DNA of 64,000 nucleotides from Paractinoplanes aksuensis (GCF_024137025.1 NZ_JAMYJR010000013.1:62001-126000), one strand, 5' to 3'. Shown: positions 46,545-55,197, counted from the stretch's first letter. Numbers and translations: made by a program. The notes: a model not told the origin generated them from the sequence alone.

Positions 46545-46586
46545 TCGATGCCGAGGTCTGGGGCAGCGAGAGTCGTCGCAGTCTCG
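46545..46586 (-). promoter_or_regulatory. Structured leader with shared motif, before the shrunken sigma gene
   Basis: In sense: hairpin arms CGAGA and TCTCG (46586-46567), then CCCCAGACCTCGGCATCGA, ending 25 bases before ATG 46519, exactly the spacing seen at 29317. Confidence 0.6.
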
Positions 46587-46632
46587 CGTACATCAGTGTA
46601 GCCCGGTGTGAGACAGCCATACTGACGGGCCG

Positions 46633-46657
46633 GTTTGCCACCCCGGCCCCCGGGTAT
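46633..46657 (+). promoter_or_regulatory. SigB/SigF-type promoter of the second desaturase
   Basis: GTTT (46633-46636), 15 bases, GGGTAT (46652-46657). It is followed by a leader sharing the GGCCGTCCAGACTCCGCGGC block with the first desaturase. Confidence 0.75.
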
Positions 46658-46786
46658 TCGATGGGGACCGCAAATCCGCTCCGGCGATGAGCGGCGGCCG
46701 TCCAGACTCCGCGGCCTGTCATCAGGCCTTGTCTGTCACTGCGGAATCCCGTACGAGGCAGGCAAGTTTTTTCTAGGAGTCGCGCC

Positions 46787-47808
46787 ATGAGCGCATCTGT
46801 GACGGCACGCCCCCGGACGACCGGCAGTGATTTCGCCGCGCTGAACCGCCAGATTGTCAATGCCGGTCTGCTGGAGCGGCCCCCGTTCACTACGCCGTAC
46901 GAGCGAGCGTGGTGACCGCGATGCTCGCCGGCGCCTGGGCCGCTTTCGTCCTGATCGGCTCGTCCTGGTGGACCGTCGCCGTGGCGGCGCTGCTCGGGAT
47001 CGTGTTCTCGCAGGTCGCCCTGCTCGCTCACGACATCGCGCACCGGCAGGTCTTCCGCACCAAGAAGCCCAGCGAGGTGGCGGGCCGGATCGCGGCCGAC
47101 GTCGCCGTCGGGATGAGTTACGGCTGGTGGATGGAGAAACACACCCGCCACCACAACAACCCGAACCACGACGACCTCGACCCCGACGTGCAGCCCGAGT
47201 TGCTGATCTGGGCGACCGAGTCGGCGTGGGGCCGGCGCGGGATCAAGGGTTTCGTCAACCGGCACCAGGCCGGCCTGTTCTTTCCGCTGTTGACGTTGCT
47301 CAGCATCGACCTGCGCATCTCCAGCATCAAGGCGCTGCGGCGCCCGGGTATGAAGCGCCGCGGCCTGGAGGCGGTCCTCATGGCGATGCACCTGGTCGCC
47401 TACGTCACCGCGCTGCTGCTTGTGCTCTCCCCGCTGCAGGCGCTGGTGTTCTTCCTGGTGCATCACGCAGTCTTCGGTGTCTACCTGGGGATGACCTTCG
47501 CGCCCAACCACAAGGGCATGCCGCACCCCACCGGTCACGAGGACTACCTGCGCAAGCAGGTGCTCACCTCACGCAACGTCACGGGCGGCCGGCTGACCGA
47601 CGTGGCCCTGGGCGGCCCCAACTATCAGATCGAGCATCACCTGTTCCCGGCGATGCCGACCCCGAATCTGCCCAAGGCGCAGCCCATCGTCCAGGCTTAC
47701 TGCGAGCGGGCCGGGGTCCCGTACGAGGAGACCAGCCTGGTCGAGTCGTACCGGCAGGCCCTCCGGCACCTGCACGCAGTCGGAGCCCCGCTGCGCGACG
47801 CGCGCTGA
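46787..47808 (+). pseudogene. Fatty acid desaturase paralogue with an early frameshift
   Basis: From ATG 46787 (TAGGAG 7 bases upstream) the frame reads MSASVTARPRTTGSDFAALN to LLERP, then after a run of five C (46880-46884) continues wrongly to a TGA. The right continuation, VHYAVRASVVTAMLAGAW, is in another frame and runs intact to 47808 with all three His boxes (HDIAHRQVF, HTRHHNNPNHDD, QIEHHLFP). One more C restores a 340-residue enzyme. A GTG at 46909 could still give a protein with all His boxes but no N terminus. A homopolymer sequencing error is possible. Confidence 0.8.
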
Positions 47809-47832
47809 GCGTACAGACCTTGCTCGGAAGTG

Positions 47833-47889
47833 GGTCAGTCCTGCGGGCCGTCGTTGGAGGGGGATACGGTCCGGCCCGCAGGACTGACC
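47833..47889 (+). terminator. Perfect 18-bp stem after the second desaturase
   Basis: GGTCAGTCCTGCGGGCCG (47833-47850) and CGGCCCGCAGGACTGACC (47872-47889) pair perfectly around a 21-base loop containing GGAGGGGGATACGG. It is homologous to the structure at 31836-31891. Confidence 0.7.
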
Positions 47890-47930
47890 TTTCTGTTCCC
47901 GGCTGGACGACTGGGTGGTCCAGCTGCCGC

Positions 47931-47984
47931 AACGAACTGGAGGTCGCGGCTCTGCTCGGGCGTCCGGTCAGCGGCCACCCAGGT
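47931..47984 (+). pseudogene. C-terminal remnant of a sigma-like gene
   Basis: The plus frame reads NELEVAALLGRPVSGHPG, matching SELEFAALLRRPVGDRPG at the end of the 32047 protein. The rest of that gene is absent here; it overlaps the end of the GAF-ANTAR gene. Confidence 0.55.
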
Positions 47985-48693
47985 CGGGCAGGTTCGGCAA
48001 CCCGGTGACGATCGTGTCGGCCACCTCGCTGAGCCGGCGGTTGTTGCGGCGGGAGAAGTCACGGATCAACCCGAACGCGGCGTCCGGCGTCACGCCCCGG
48101 GACTGAGCCACGATCCCCTTGGCCTGCTCGATGACGACGCGGCTGTTCAACGCGCCCTGGAGCTGGCCGGTGAGTACTTCACCGCGGCGGATGGCGCGTT
48201 CCTGCAACAGACCGATCACGGCCACGTCGGCCAGGGACTGCACGATGTGCGAGTCCGCCTCATCCAGTTCGGTGCTGCTGCCGAACACGCCCATCGCCCC
48301 GATCACCTGCTTGCGCAGCCGCAGCGGGAACGCGTGGACCGACCGGAAGCCGGCCAGGGCGGCGCGCGGAGCGAACTCGGGCCACTTCTCCCCGGCCTCG
48401 GCCAGGTTCACATTGGTCACCGGTTGAGCCGTGCGGAAGGCGTCGAGGCAGGGGCCGTCGTTGTACTGAAGCTGGAACAACTCCATGAGCCGGGCGCTCT
48501 CGTCGGAGGCGGCCATGAAGGTCAACCGGTCGCGGTGGTCGGCCAGCATCAACCCGGCCTCGCCGGTGTCGAACAGACCGGCCACCCGGTGCGTGAGCAT
48601 CTGCAGGAATTCGACCACGTCGAACTCGTCGACGAGCGTGTCGGCGACATTGACGAACAACGTCGCCAGCCGCTCGGCGGAAACAGTGGTCAC
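47968..48693 (-). CDS. GAF-ANTAR RNA-binding regulator (paralogue of 32518-33243)
   Basis: The protein has 241 residues, the same length as the 32518 protein and very similar throughout: GAF (LQYNDGPCLDAFRTAQPVTNVNLAE; FRSVHAFPLRLRKQVIGAMGVFG) and ANTAR (LNSRVVIEQAKGIVAQSRGVTPDAAFGLIRDFSRRNNRRLSEVAD). GTG start at 48693. It appears intact, unlike most of the duplicated block around it. Confidence 0.88.
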   Translation of the reverse strand: MTTVSAERLATLFVNVADTLVDEFDVVEFLQMLTHRVAGLFDTGEAGLMLADHRDRLTFMAASDESARLMELFQLQYNDGPCLDAFRTAQPVTNVNLAEAGEKWPEFAPRAALAGFRSVHAFPLRLRKQVIGAMGVFGSSTELDEADSHIVQSLADVAVIGLLQERAIRRGEVLTGQLQGALNSRVVIEQAKGIVAQSRGVTPDAAFGLIRDFSRRNNRRLSEVADTIVTGLPNLPDLGGR

Positions 48694-48732
48694 AGCGTCT
48701 ACCGCCCTTCTGCGGTGCGGTGCCGGCGGTGG

Positions 48733-48960
48733 TCATGACCGACCGCCGTCGAACAAGACCCTACGCGCCACGACATCGCTTGCCACGTCCCCAGGGGCCT
48801 GTCCCGGCCGGGCCGTCTCGACCGGGACAGTCTGCGCGGTGAGGGTCACTCGTCCGCCGCCCGGATAGCCGGGGCCGGTCGCGGGCCCGAAGTCCGGCCG
48901 GCAGACACAAAGACGGAACAGGAGGGCAGTGAACGCGGAAGGTGCTACCACCAGCATCAT
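48733..48960 (-). pseudogene. C-terminal remnant of the second GAF gene
   Basis: The frame ends PGDVASDVVARRVLFDGGRS, matching GDVARDVVARRVAFDSGQS at the end of the 33284 protein, and lies in the same place relative to the GAF-ANTAR gene. Upstream residues are unrelated, so the GAF domain has been lost. Confidence 0.6.
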
Positions 48961-48991
48961 TGGGCATAGAGGTCTCTCAATGGAGAGGTCT

Positions 48992-49033
48992 TCGATGCCG
49001 AAGTCTGGGGCAGCGAACTCAGTCGGAGTCTCG
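48992..49033 (-). promoter_or_regulatory. Third copy of the sigma-type leader element
   Basis: In sense: an ACTC/GAGT stem (49029-49017), then CCCCAGACTTCGGCATCGA. It now stands before the GAF remnant. The rest of 48961-49282 shows no other gene. Confidence 0.55.
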
Positions 49034-49282
49034 CGTGCCTCAGCGAATACCCGTCAGGGCGTTTCCGCGCATCGAGCGGGATACCACTGTTCAACTGCCG
49101 GGCCGGGGGCGATGGGCGGGGATGAATGACCGGACGGTCAGCCGGAAGCAACCGCTCTGGACGGCCGGCCCGCAGAACGTCCCGGACTTCTGGGTCCGGG
49201 ACATCCGTTCCCCGAACGGAGGATCAGGTGGTTTCGGCCACCGCAACCCCGTAGCGTTTGTGGCTCGGCTCATCGAACGAGC

Positions 49283-49420
49283 ATGTCGCTCCGGACCCTG
49301 TCCGCGTTCGCCGCGTTGTTCGATCGGACTTCCGGCGCCGTCCGCGCCGAGTTGGCAAACTCTGCGGCGTCTCAGTTCCCCCGGGTTGAGCGAGGAGAGC
49401 CGGAACGGTACCGCCGAGGC
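49283..49420 (+). pseudogene. N-terminal remnant of a sigma-like gene
   Basis: From ATG 49283 the frame reads LSAFAALFDRTSGAVRAEL, matching AAFVALFDRTSPMARAEL of the 32047 protein, then loses likeness. About 30-50 bases upstream the DNA GGTGGTTTCG..CCGTAGCGTT is also shared with the region before 32047. Confidence 0.55.
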
Positions 49421-49501
49421 CGGGCCGGCTCACCGGCTTCCGTGCGTCCATGGGGTCCAGCCGATGTCCCGGTGAGGCCGCCGGAAAGCGAACTCCACAC
49501 C

Positions 49502-50524
49502 TCAGGCTTGGCCCGCGGATCGGCGACCCTCCTCACGGGCGAGCTCCAGCATCCGGGTCATCCGGCGGCGGCGCAGGCGGACCGCCGTGCGCAGGGCCAG
49601 CGCCAGTGCGACGACCGCAGCCGTCAGGATGAGCTGCGCCCACGGCAGCGCCCAGGTGGTCACCGTGACGGTCGTCGGGGCGGCGACGGTGCTGGTTTCT
49701 GTGGTGCCGAGGATCGACGGGGTCAGCGTGAGCGTGGTCCGCAGCCGGCCCACTGCCCACACTCCGCCGATCCGGACGTCTGTCATGTGATTGCTGCCGG
49801 GCAGCAGCTGTCCCCCGCTGACGTTCCGGCCTCGGACGTGCGCGCCGAACAGTTCGGCGACCTCGGCCCGGCCGCGGGCCTCGACTCGGACGTTGCCGGT
49901 GTTGGCCGCCGCGTACCGCACATGGATCGTGCCGGAGCGCAGCGGATTCCAGGAGCGCTCGTAGCGGACCCTGACTTGATCAGCCGACAGGGCCGGGCGG
50001 AGCTCGCCGCCGGCACGCAGCAGCACCCGGAACCCGACGCGACTCTCCACTTGCACCGTGCCCGCGCCGCTGGCGATCGACGCGGCGATGCCCGCCGGGT
50101 GGTCGCCCGGGGTGGCGTTTCGCGGCACGGTGATGGTGAACGGCACCACCTTCGTCTCGTTCGCCGCGACGGGCACCGTTTTCTGCACGGCGATCCAGGT
50201 CCCGCCGTCTGTGGACGGCTGGTCCGAGGCGAGCATGTTGAAGCGGCCCTTGTCCGTGAGGTACCCGTCGGCTGCAGTGAGGGCGAAGACCGCGGCTGTG
50301 TTGCTGAGGTTGCGCACCGCCAGGTGTTCGGTGACCACCGCACCCGGTTCCAGGTCGCGCTCGATCCAGCGACGGCCGTCCGGGCCACCGGCGCCGGCCG
50401 GCTGGACCGTCCAGGTGAGCGTGGCCCGGGCCGGCTCAGCGGTCGCCGCGTCCGGGGTGAGGGGAATGGCGAGGGCCGCGACGAGGAGCGCGGTGAGCGC
50501 TCGGCGCGGGAGGTGGACAGTCAA
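49502..50524 (-). CDS. DUF916/WxLIP-like secreted membrane-anchored protein
   Basis: About 340 residues: signal peptide, an Ig-like beta domain (LTWTVQPAGAGGPDG; HLAVRNLSNTAAVFALTAADGYLT), a second beta domain (VRVRYERSWNPLRSGTIHVRYAAANTGNV), a C-terminal membrane helix (LILTAAVVALALALRTAV) and a basic cytoplasmic end. This is the plan of the partner proteins of WxL-domain surface proteins. The TTG at 50524 has AAGGA 7 bases upstream. It follows the WxL-like gene by 59 bases. Confidence 0.78.
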   Translation of the reverse strand: MTVHLPRRALTALLVAALAIPLTPDAATAEPARATLTWTVQPAGAGGPDGRRWIERDLEPGAVVTEHLAVRNLSNTAAVFALTAADGYLTDKGRFNMLASDQPSTDGGTWIAVQKTVPVAANETKVVPFTITVPRNATPGDHPAGIAASIASGAGTVQVESRVGFRVLLRAGGELRPALSADQVRVRYERSWNPLRSGTIHVRYAAANTGNVRVEARGRAEVAELFGAHVRGRNVSGGQLLPGSNHMTDVRIGGVWAVGRLRTTLTLTPSILGTTETSTVAAPTTVTVTTWALPWAQLILTAAVVALALALRTAVRLRRRRMTRMLELAREEGRRSAGQA

Positions 50525-50583
50525 GGCGGAGTCCTTCGACAACGGAGGCCGGCGGGGGCCGTCGTGGCCCCCGCCGGATCGGA

Positions 50584-51207
50584 TCACTCGAACAGGGAGA
50601 TCGTCAGGGTCCCTCGGTACGAGCCGGCGGCCACGTCCGCCGGGGTTCGCAGGTACAGGTCGGCGTTCACGGTGTACGAGTCGCCGGCGACCTCGGCCGA
50701 GTCGTACGTGGAGACCAGGAGTTCCTGGTCGGTCAGGCCGACGTTGTTACCGGGCTGGGTCGGGTCATCGATCACCGTCACGACCTCTTCACCCTCGGTG
50801 ACCTGGCCGCTGTTGCCTCCGTCGATCAGGCGCGGCTTCCAGCCGAGGTGACCGGCGCTGATCGGGGACTGCCCGGCGGCACCGGTGAAAGAGCTCGAAC
50901 TGCCCAGTACGGCCCAGTTCGCGCCGGCCGGCACCTCGTCCGCGGTGCGCGTGTCGGTGACGGTCACCGTCGGCAGGGTCCCGGTGAACTGCCGGACGAG
51001 GAGGTCCGAGCCGTTCTCCCGCAGGGTGACCGCGTTGCCGGCGATGCTGAGCGCGAGCACGCCCGGCTCCTCGATCTCAGGAATGTCGACGGTCAGCTCG
51101 ACGTCGGTCGAGTCGCCGGGCTCGGCCTGGACAGCCGACGGGAAGGCGGCCGCGACGACGGTGACCGCCCCGACGACTATGGGGCGCAAGCGGTTGCGTG
51201 CGTTCAT
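50584..51207 (-). CDS. WxL-like secreted surface protein
   Basis: The protein has 207 residues: signal peptide (cleavage after VQA near 28), then a beta-rich domain with TVTVTDTRTADEVPAGANWAVLGSSSSF, SAGHLGWKPRL and a final DVAAGSYRGTLTISLFE, as in WxL-type cell-wall-binding proteins, although the strict Trp-x-Leu pair is not clear. ATG 51207 has GGAG 6 bases upstream, 45 bases after the ThuA-oxidase stop, so the three genes may be one transcript. Confidence 0.72.
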   Translation of the reverse strand: MNARNRLRPIVVGAVTVVAAAFPSAVQAEPGDSTDVELTVDIPEIEEPGVLALSIAGNAVTLRENGSDLLVRQFTGTLPTVTVTDTRTADEVPAGANWAVLGSSSSFTGAAGQSPISAGHLGWKPRLIDGGNSGQVTEGEEVVTVIDDPTQPGNNVGLTDQELLVSTYDSAEVAGDSYTVNADLYLRTPADVAAGSYRGTLTISLFE

Positions 51208-51252
51208 GTGTACTCCAGAAAGGGCATGTTTACTCCGGACGGGAACAGAGGG

Positions 51253-54200
51253 TCAGCTGCCGCAGGTCTCGGCGGCGTAGTCGGCGTTGACGGTGGTGGT
51301 GACTTCCTTGCCGCCGACGGTGGCGGTGGCCCTGACGGTCACCGAACCGGCCGGGACCGTCGCCGCCCGCACCGCGAACGACTGGAAGGCGGCGGCGCCG
51401 GGAGCGACGTCGGCGAAGGACCGGTTGCCGTACCGGGTCTCCACGACGACGTCGACCGGCGAGTCGTGGTCGTTGAGCACCCGTACCGCGACGTACGCCT
51501 TGCCGGCGATGCACCGGGGCTGGGCGGTCACGGTGACGGGCACCTCGGCGGAGCGTTCGTTGTAGACCGCCGCCACGTCCGCCGCGCTCAGGGTGGACGT
51601 GTACATCCGTACGTCGTCCATCAGACCGTCGAACGCCACGTCCGGGTAGCCGTTGCGACCCAGCCAGTTGTTCGTTGTCGGGCCGACCTCCGTCATCCCG
51701 ACGGTCAGGTCGTTCCGGGTCGCGATCGCCTCGCCGTTGAGGTACAGCGTGCCGGTCGAAGCCTGCCGGGTGAAGGCCACGTGGTTCCACTCGCCGGCGG
51801 CCACGTCCCGGACCGGAGTGGCGTAGATCCGCTCCTCCGGGCCGGTCTTGCCCTTGAAGGTGACCGCGAGTCCGGTGTTGCCGGCGGCCTGGGTCTGCAT
51901 CTGGATCTGGTAGTAGCTCCCGGCGTTGCCGAGCCCGTCACCGATGTGGAACAGGCCGGTCCAGTTGCTCTTCGTGTCGGGGCGTACCCAGAACGCGGTG
52001 GTGAAGTTCGCCGCGCCCATCAGCAGGTTGTCCGGCAGGTCGACCGCGTTGCTGTTACTGCCACCGGGCAGGTCGATCGCTTTGCCGAGCACACCGTCGG
52101 TGGACCAGCCCGTGGACCCGGTCAGGACGGCGGGCCCGGCCCCACCTCCGACGCCGGTGTTGGCGGCGGTGGTACCCGCGCCCTCCTCGAACTCGTACCG
52201 GACAGGAATTCCGGTGGCCGTTGGCGGTGGGGCGTCGTCGCCCACGATCACCAGGTCGTCGACCGTCAGGCCGGCGTCGGCTCCGGTAGCTTTCAGGCTG
52301 AGCTTCTGTGCAGCCGTCGCGGCCGTGAAGGTGCCGGCGTACGTGCCGTAGGCGGCCGTCGAAGGCAGGGCTGTGGTGGCGGTGAGCGTGGTGTTCAGGT
52401 TGCCGATCGACAGGGTGGCTGTCGCCGCCCCGGTCCCGGCAGATCGGGCGTCGCGTGCGTAGCGCAGCGAGATCCGGTACGTCCGGCCGGGGGTGAGATC
52501 GTTGACTGTGCGTTCGATGCTGCCCGCGGTACCCAGGCTGAGCTGGTAACCGGTGAGGCCGAGGCCACCCTGGCCGGTGGCGGTGCCACGAACCAGCTGG
52601 ACCGGGCTCTCGACGGTCCACGGCGACATCCGGTTGTTGCCCGCGGCGACGTCCACGGTGGCCGGCGCGGTGTTGGTGCGCCACTCGGCGGGCACCCGCG
52701 GGTACTCGAACTGGTCGACGATCCGCGGGTTGAGCTGCGTCATCGCGACCGACGGGTCGATCTTGACGATCTTCGCGGCCGACGGGGTGCCGTTACTGTC
52801 CCAGACGAACAGCATGTACGACCCGGGCGGGGCGTAGTTACCGTTGACCGGCGACGTGATGTTGACCGTGTTGCCGGACTGGCTGAACGCCAGGTCCTGG
52901 AAGTTCTGGTCGTTGTTGAACCCGTGCGTCACCGAGCCGTTACGGACCAGCGTGACCCGGGAGACCGTACCGGTCGAGGTGACCTGGAAGTTGCCGTTGT
53001 AACCGATCTTCTCCGGCGCGGTGTTGATCACCGGGCGCGAAGCGGCGCTGTTGCCGTCGAACAGGTACCCGGGCGAGTAGTACTCGACGTCCGTGTAGTT
53101 GCGCGGGCCGGGGACGCCACCGCCACCGATCATCACGCGGCCGTCGGGCAGGAGCAGCGCCGTGGAGTGGTAGAGCCGGGCATGCTCGTGCGGGAGGGCG
53201 ACCTCGGTCCAGTTGCCGGTCTCCGGGTCCCAGATCTCGGGGTTGGTGATGTACCCGCCGTTGCCGTTGTTCTCCCGGCTACCACCAGAGACCAGCACCT
53301 TGCCATCGGGCAGCAGTGTCGCGGTGGCCCAGTGACGCTGGTACTTCATCGGCTGGGTCGCCGTGACGACCGGGCTGGCGGTGCCGCCGGTGATGTCGAC
53401 GGTGAAGGCGCCGCGGGCGCCGTCGGGGCCGCCGCCGTTGGCCCACCAGCCGCCACCGACCTGCAGGATCTTGCCGGGGCGGTACATGACGGCGGTGGAT
53501 GTGGCACCGACCGGGTTGCCGTTGGCGCCCTGGTTGGCGATGTCGCCCGGCAGGGTACCCCGCAGCGCGATCTGGCCAGTGCCGCCGTTGCCGGCGGGGT
53601 TGAGCTCGTACATCTGCGTGCCGGTGATGTTGAACAGCGTCCCGGTCGTCGGGGCGACGAACGCCCGCGGGTACCACCAGCGGTTCTCGTCCTGGCCGGG
53701 GTGGTCGGCCCCACCGTCACCGTACGCGGCGGTGCTCCGCGCGCCGGTGAGCAGCTTCCAGCCCGAGCCTGACTCCGGGGTGTAGATCTCGGGGGTGAGC
53801 ACGCCCGGGCCGCCCGGACCGCCTCGGAGGCTTCCGCCCTGCACGACGACGTCACCGTTGGGCATGGTGGTGCCGGTCGGGTACCAGCGGGGGATGTTCA
53901 TGGGCGCTTCGTTCTGCAGCCCGTTGTTCGTGCTGTAGCTGGTGACACCGAGCGCGGCGTCGTTGGGGGCGTTGCCGCCCATGCTGTCGTCACCGCCGAC
54001 CGTCATCGTGGAGTGGTCGTGCGGGCTCTGCACCTGCATGGAGCAGAACAGGTCGGTGTACGTGGTGTTCGGGATGATGCCTGCGCGTAGGTTCGCCAAG
54101 GTTCGTGGCTGCGCGGGGTCCCAGATGTCGACCTCCATGTGGCCGCCCTGGGTGACCGAGGAGTTGCCGGTCCAGTCGTACGGCGTGGTGTCGTTGCCCC

Positions 54201-55197
54201 AGCCGCCGACGCTGCCGAAGGACTGCACCCGGCCGTCGGAGGTCAGCGCCATGTTGATCGGGACCAGCGGCCACGGCGTGACACCGCTCCAGGCGCCGGC
54301 GATGTCCTTGACCGGCGGCGAGCAGTCGGCGGCCAGCAGACCGGCGGCGTACGCCAGGCCGTTCTTCATCTGGGCGCGCATGTACGCCTCGGAGTAGGCG
54401 CTGCCCTCGTGGCCCATCGAGGTGTACCAGGACCGGCCGGAGTCGATCTTCTGGCACCAGGTGACCGGGTGCGAGGAACCCTGCCGGCCCATGCCGTAGG
54501 AGGTCTCATCGGCCTCGATCAGGGTGCGAACCCACGGTGCCGGGTTGACCACCCAGTCGTACCACTCGTCGCTGCGGGTGATCGAGGCCGTGACGCCCTG
54601 GGTGAGCGGGTGACTGGTGTCCTTCACGAACACGCGGCCGGGGCGTACACCGGGGTTCTCCGGGTGTCCTTCGGAGACGGCGCCGACCAGGCGGGCGTAG
54701 AACGGGTTGACGTCGTGCTCGCTCTCGCCGACCGACCAGCCGGTGTAGTGCAGGCCCATGTAACCGCCGCCGGCGCGGATGTACGCCTCCAGCGCGGACC
54801 GCTGCGCGGCGTTGAACAGCACGCCGCCGGTCTGGGCGAAGACGACGGTGTCCTTGTCGGCCAGGTTGCTGGTGTTGAAGACCGAGGGGTCGTCGGTCTC
54901 CTGGATCTCCACCTGCTGCCCGTACTGCGTGCCGAGTTCGTTGACCAGGTCGCGCACGGCCTGCCGCGCCTGTACGTGGGAGGCATGGAAGTTGGGCTTG
55001 TAGAACAGCAACACGTTGAGCCGGCCGTCGGTGTCAGGGGCGGCGAGTGCTGTGGCGGGGAAGGTGACGGAGGCAGTCGTCGCGGCGACCAGCGCCAGCA
55101 CGACAGAAGCTACGGCGGCCCGGCCAGACAGGCCATTGAGCAACGCAGCTAAATCTTTAAATATGCGGAAACGGGCAGACCTGTAGGGCGCTTTCAT
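51253..55197 (-). CDS. Secreted ThuA-copper radical oxidase (AA5-like)-LamG protein
   Basis: The protein has 1314 residues. After the signal peptide (about 1-52) comes a ThuA-like domain (about 55-290; RLNVLLFYKPNFHASHVQARQAV; VFAQTGGVLFNAAQRSALEAYIR). Next is a kelch-type galactose/glyoxal oxidase module with the copper and radical residues in place: Cys in YTDLFCSMQ, Tyr in NIPRWYPTG, Tyr-His in RLYHSTALLLPDGR and His in VTHGFNNDQ. Then follow a beta domain (FEYPRVPAEWRT...), a LamG domain (YEFEEGAGTTAANTG; GLFHIGDGLG) and a final beta domain. ATG 55197 has AAGGGA 7 bases upstream. It likely oxidises a surface sugar or aldehyde and makes peroxide. Confidence 0.85.
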   Translation of the reverse strand: MKAPYRSARFRIFKDLAALLNGLSGRAAVASVVLALVAATTASVTFPATALAAPDTDGRLNVLLFYKPNFHASHVQARQAVRDLVNELGTQYGQQVEIQETDDPSVFNTSNLADKDTVVFAQTGGVLFNAAQRSALEAYIRAGGGYMGLHYTGWSVGESEHDVNPFYARLVGAVSEGHPENPGVRPGRVFVKDTSHPLTQGVTASITRSDEWYDWVVNPAPWVRTLIEADETSYGMGRQGSSHPVTWCQKIDSGRSWYTSMGHEGSAYSEAYMRAQMKNGLAYAAGLLAADCSPPVKDIAGAWSGVTPWPLVPINMALTSDGRVQSFGSVGGWGNDTTPYDWTGNSSVTQGGHMEVDIWDPAQPRTLANLRAGIIPNTTYTDLFCSMQVQSPHDHSTMTVGGDDSMGGNAPNDAALGVTSYSTNNGLQNEAPMNIPRWYPTGTTMPNGDVVVQGGSLRGGPGGPGVLTPEIYTPESGSGWKLLTGARSTAAYGDGGADHPGQDENRWWYPRAFVAPTTGTLFNITGTQMYELNPAGNGGTGQIALRGTLPGDIANQGANGNPVGATSTAVMYRPGKILQVGGGWWANGGGPDGARGAFTVDITGGTASPVVTATQPMKYQRHWATATLLPDGKVLVSGGSRENNGNGGYITNPEIWDPETGNWTEVALPHEHARLYHSTALLLPDGRVMIGGGGVPGPRNYTDVEYYSPGYLFDGNSAASRPVINTAPEKIGYNGNFQVTSTGTVSRVTLVRNGSVTHGFNNDQNFQDLAFSQSGNTVNITSPVNGNYAPPGSYMLFVWDSNGTPSAAKIVKIDPSVAMTQLNPRIVDQFEYPRVPAEWRTNTAPATVDVAAGNNRMSPWTVESPVQLVRGTATGQGGLGLTGYQLSLGTAGSIERTVNDLTPGRTYRISLRYARDARSAGTGAATATLSIGNLNTTLTATTALPSTAAYGTYAGTFTAATAAQKLSLKATGADAGLTVDDLVIVGDDAPPPTATGIPVRYEFEEGAGTTAANTGVGGGAGPAVLTGSTGWSTDGVLGKAIDLPGGSNSNAVDLPDNLLMGAANFTTAFWVRPDTKSNWTGLFHIGDGLGNAGSYYQIQMQTQAAGNTGLAVTFKGKTGPEERIYATPVRDVAAGEWNHVAFTRQASTGTLYLNGEAIATRNDLTVGMTEVGPTTNNWLGRNGYPDVAFDGLMDDVRMYTSTLSAADVAAVYNERSAEVPVTVTAQPRCIAGKAYVAVRVLNDHDSPVDVVVETRYGNRSFADVAPGAAAFQSFAVRAATVPAGSVTVRATATVGGKEVTTTVNADYAAETCGS

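Noticed and set aside
50848..53772. 974-codon open frame on the plus strand
   Set aside because: Antisense to the ThuA-oxidase gene; no domain and typical shadow composition.
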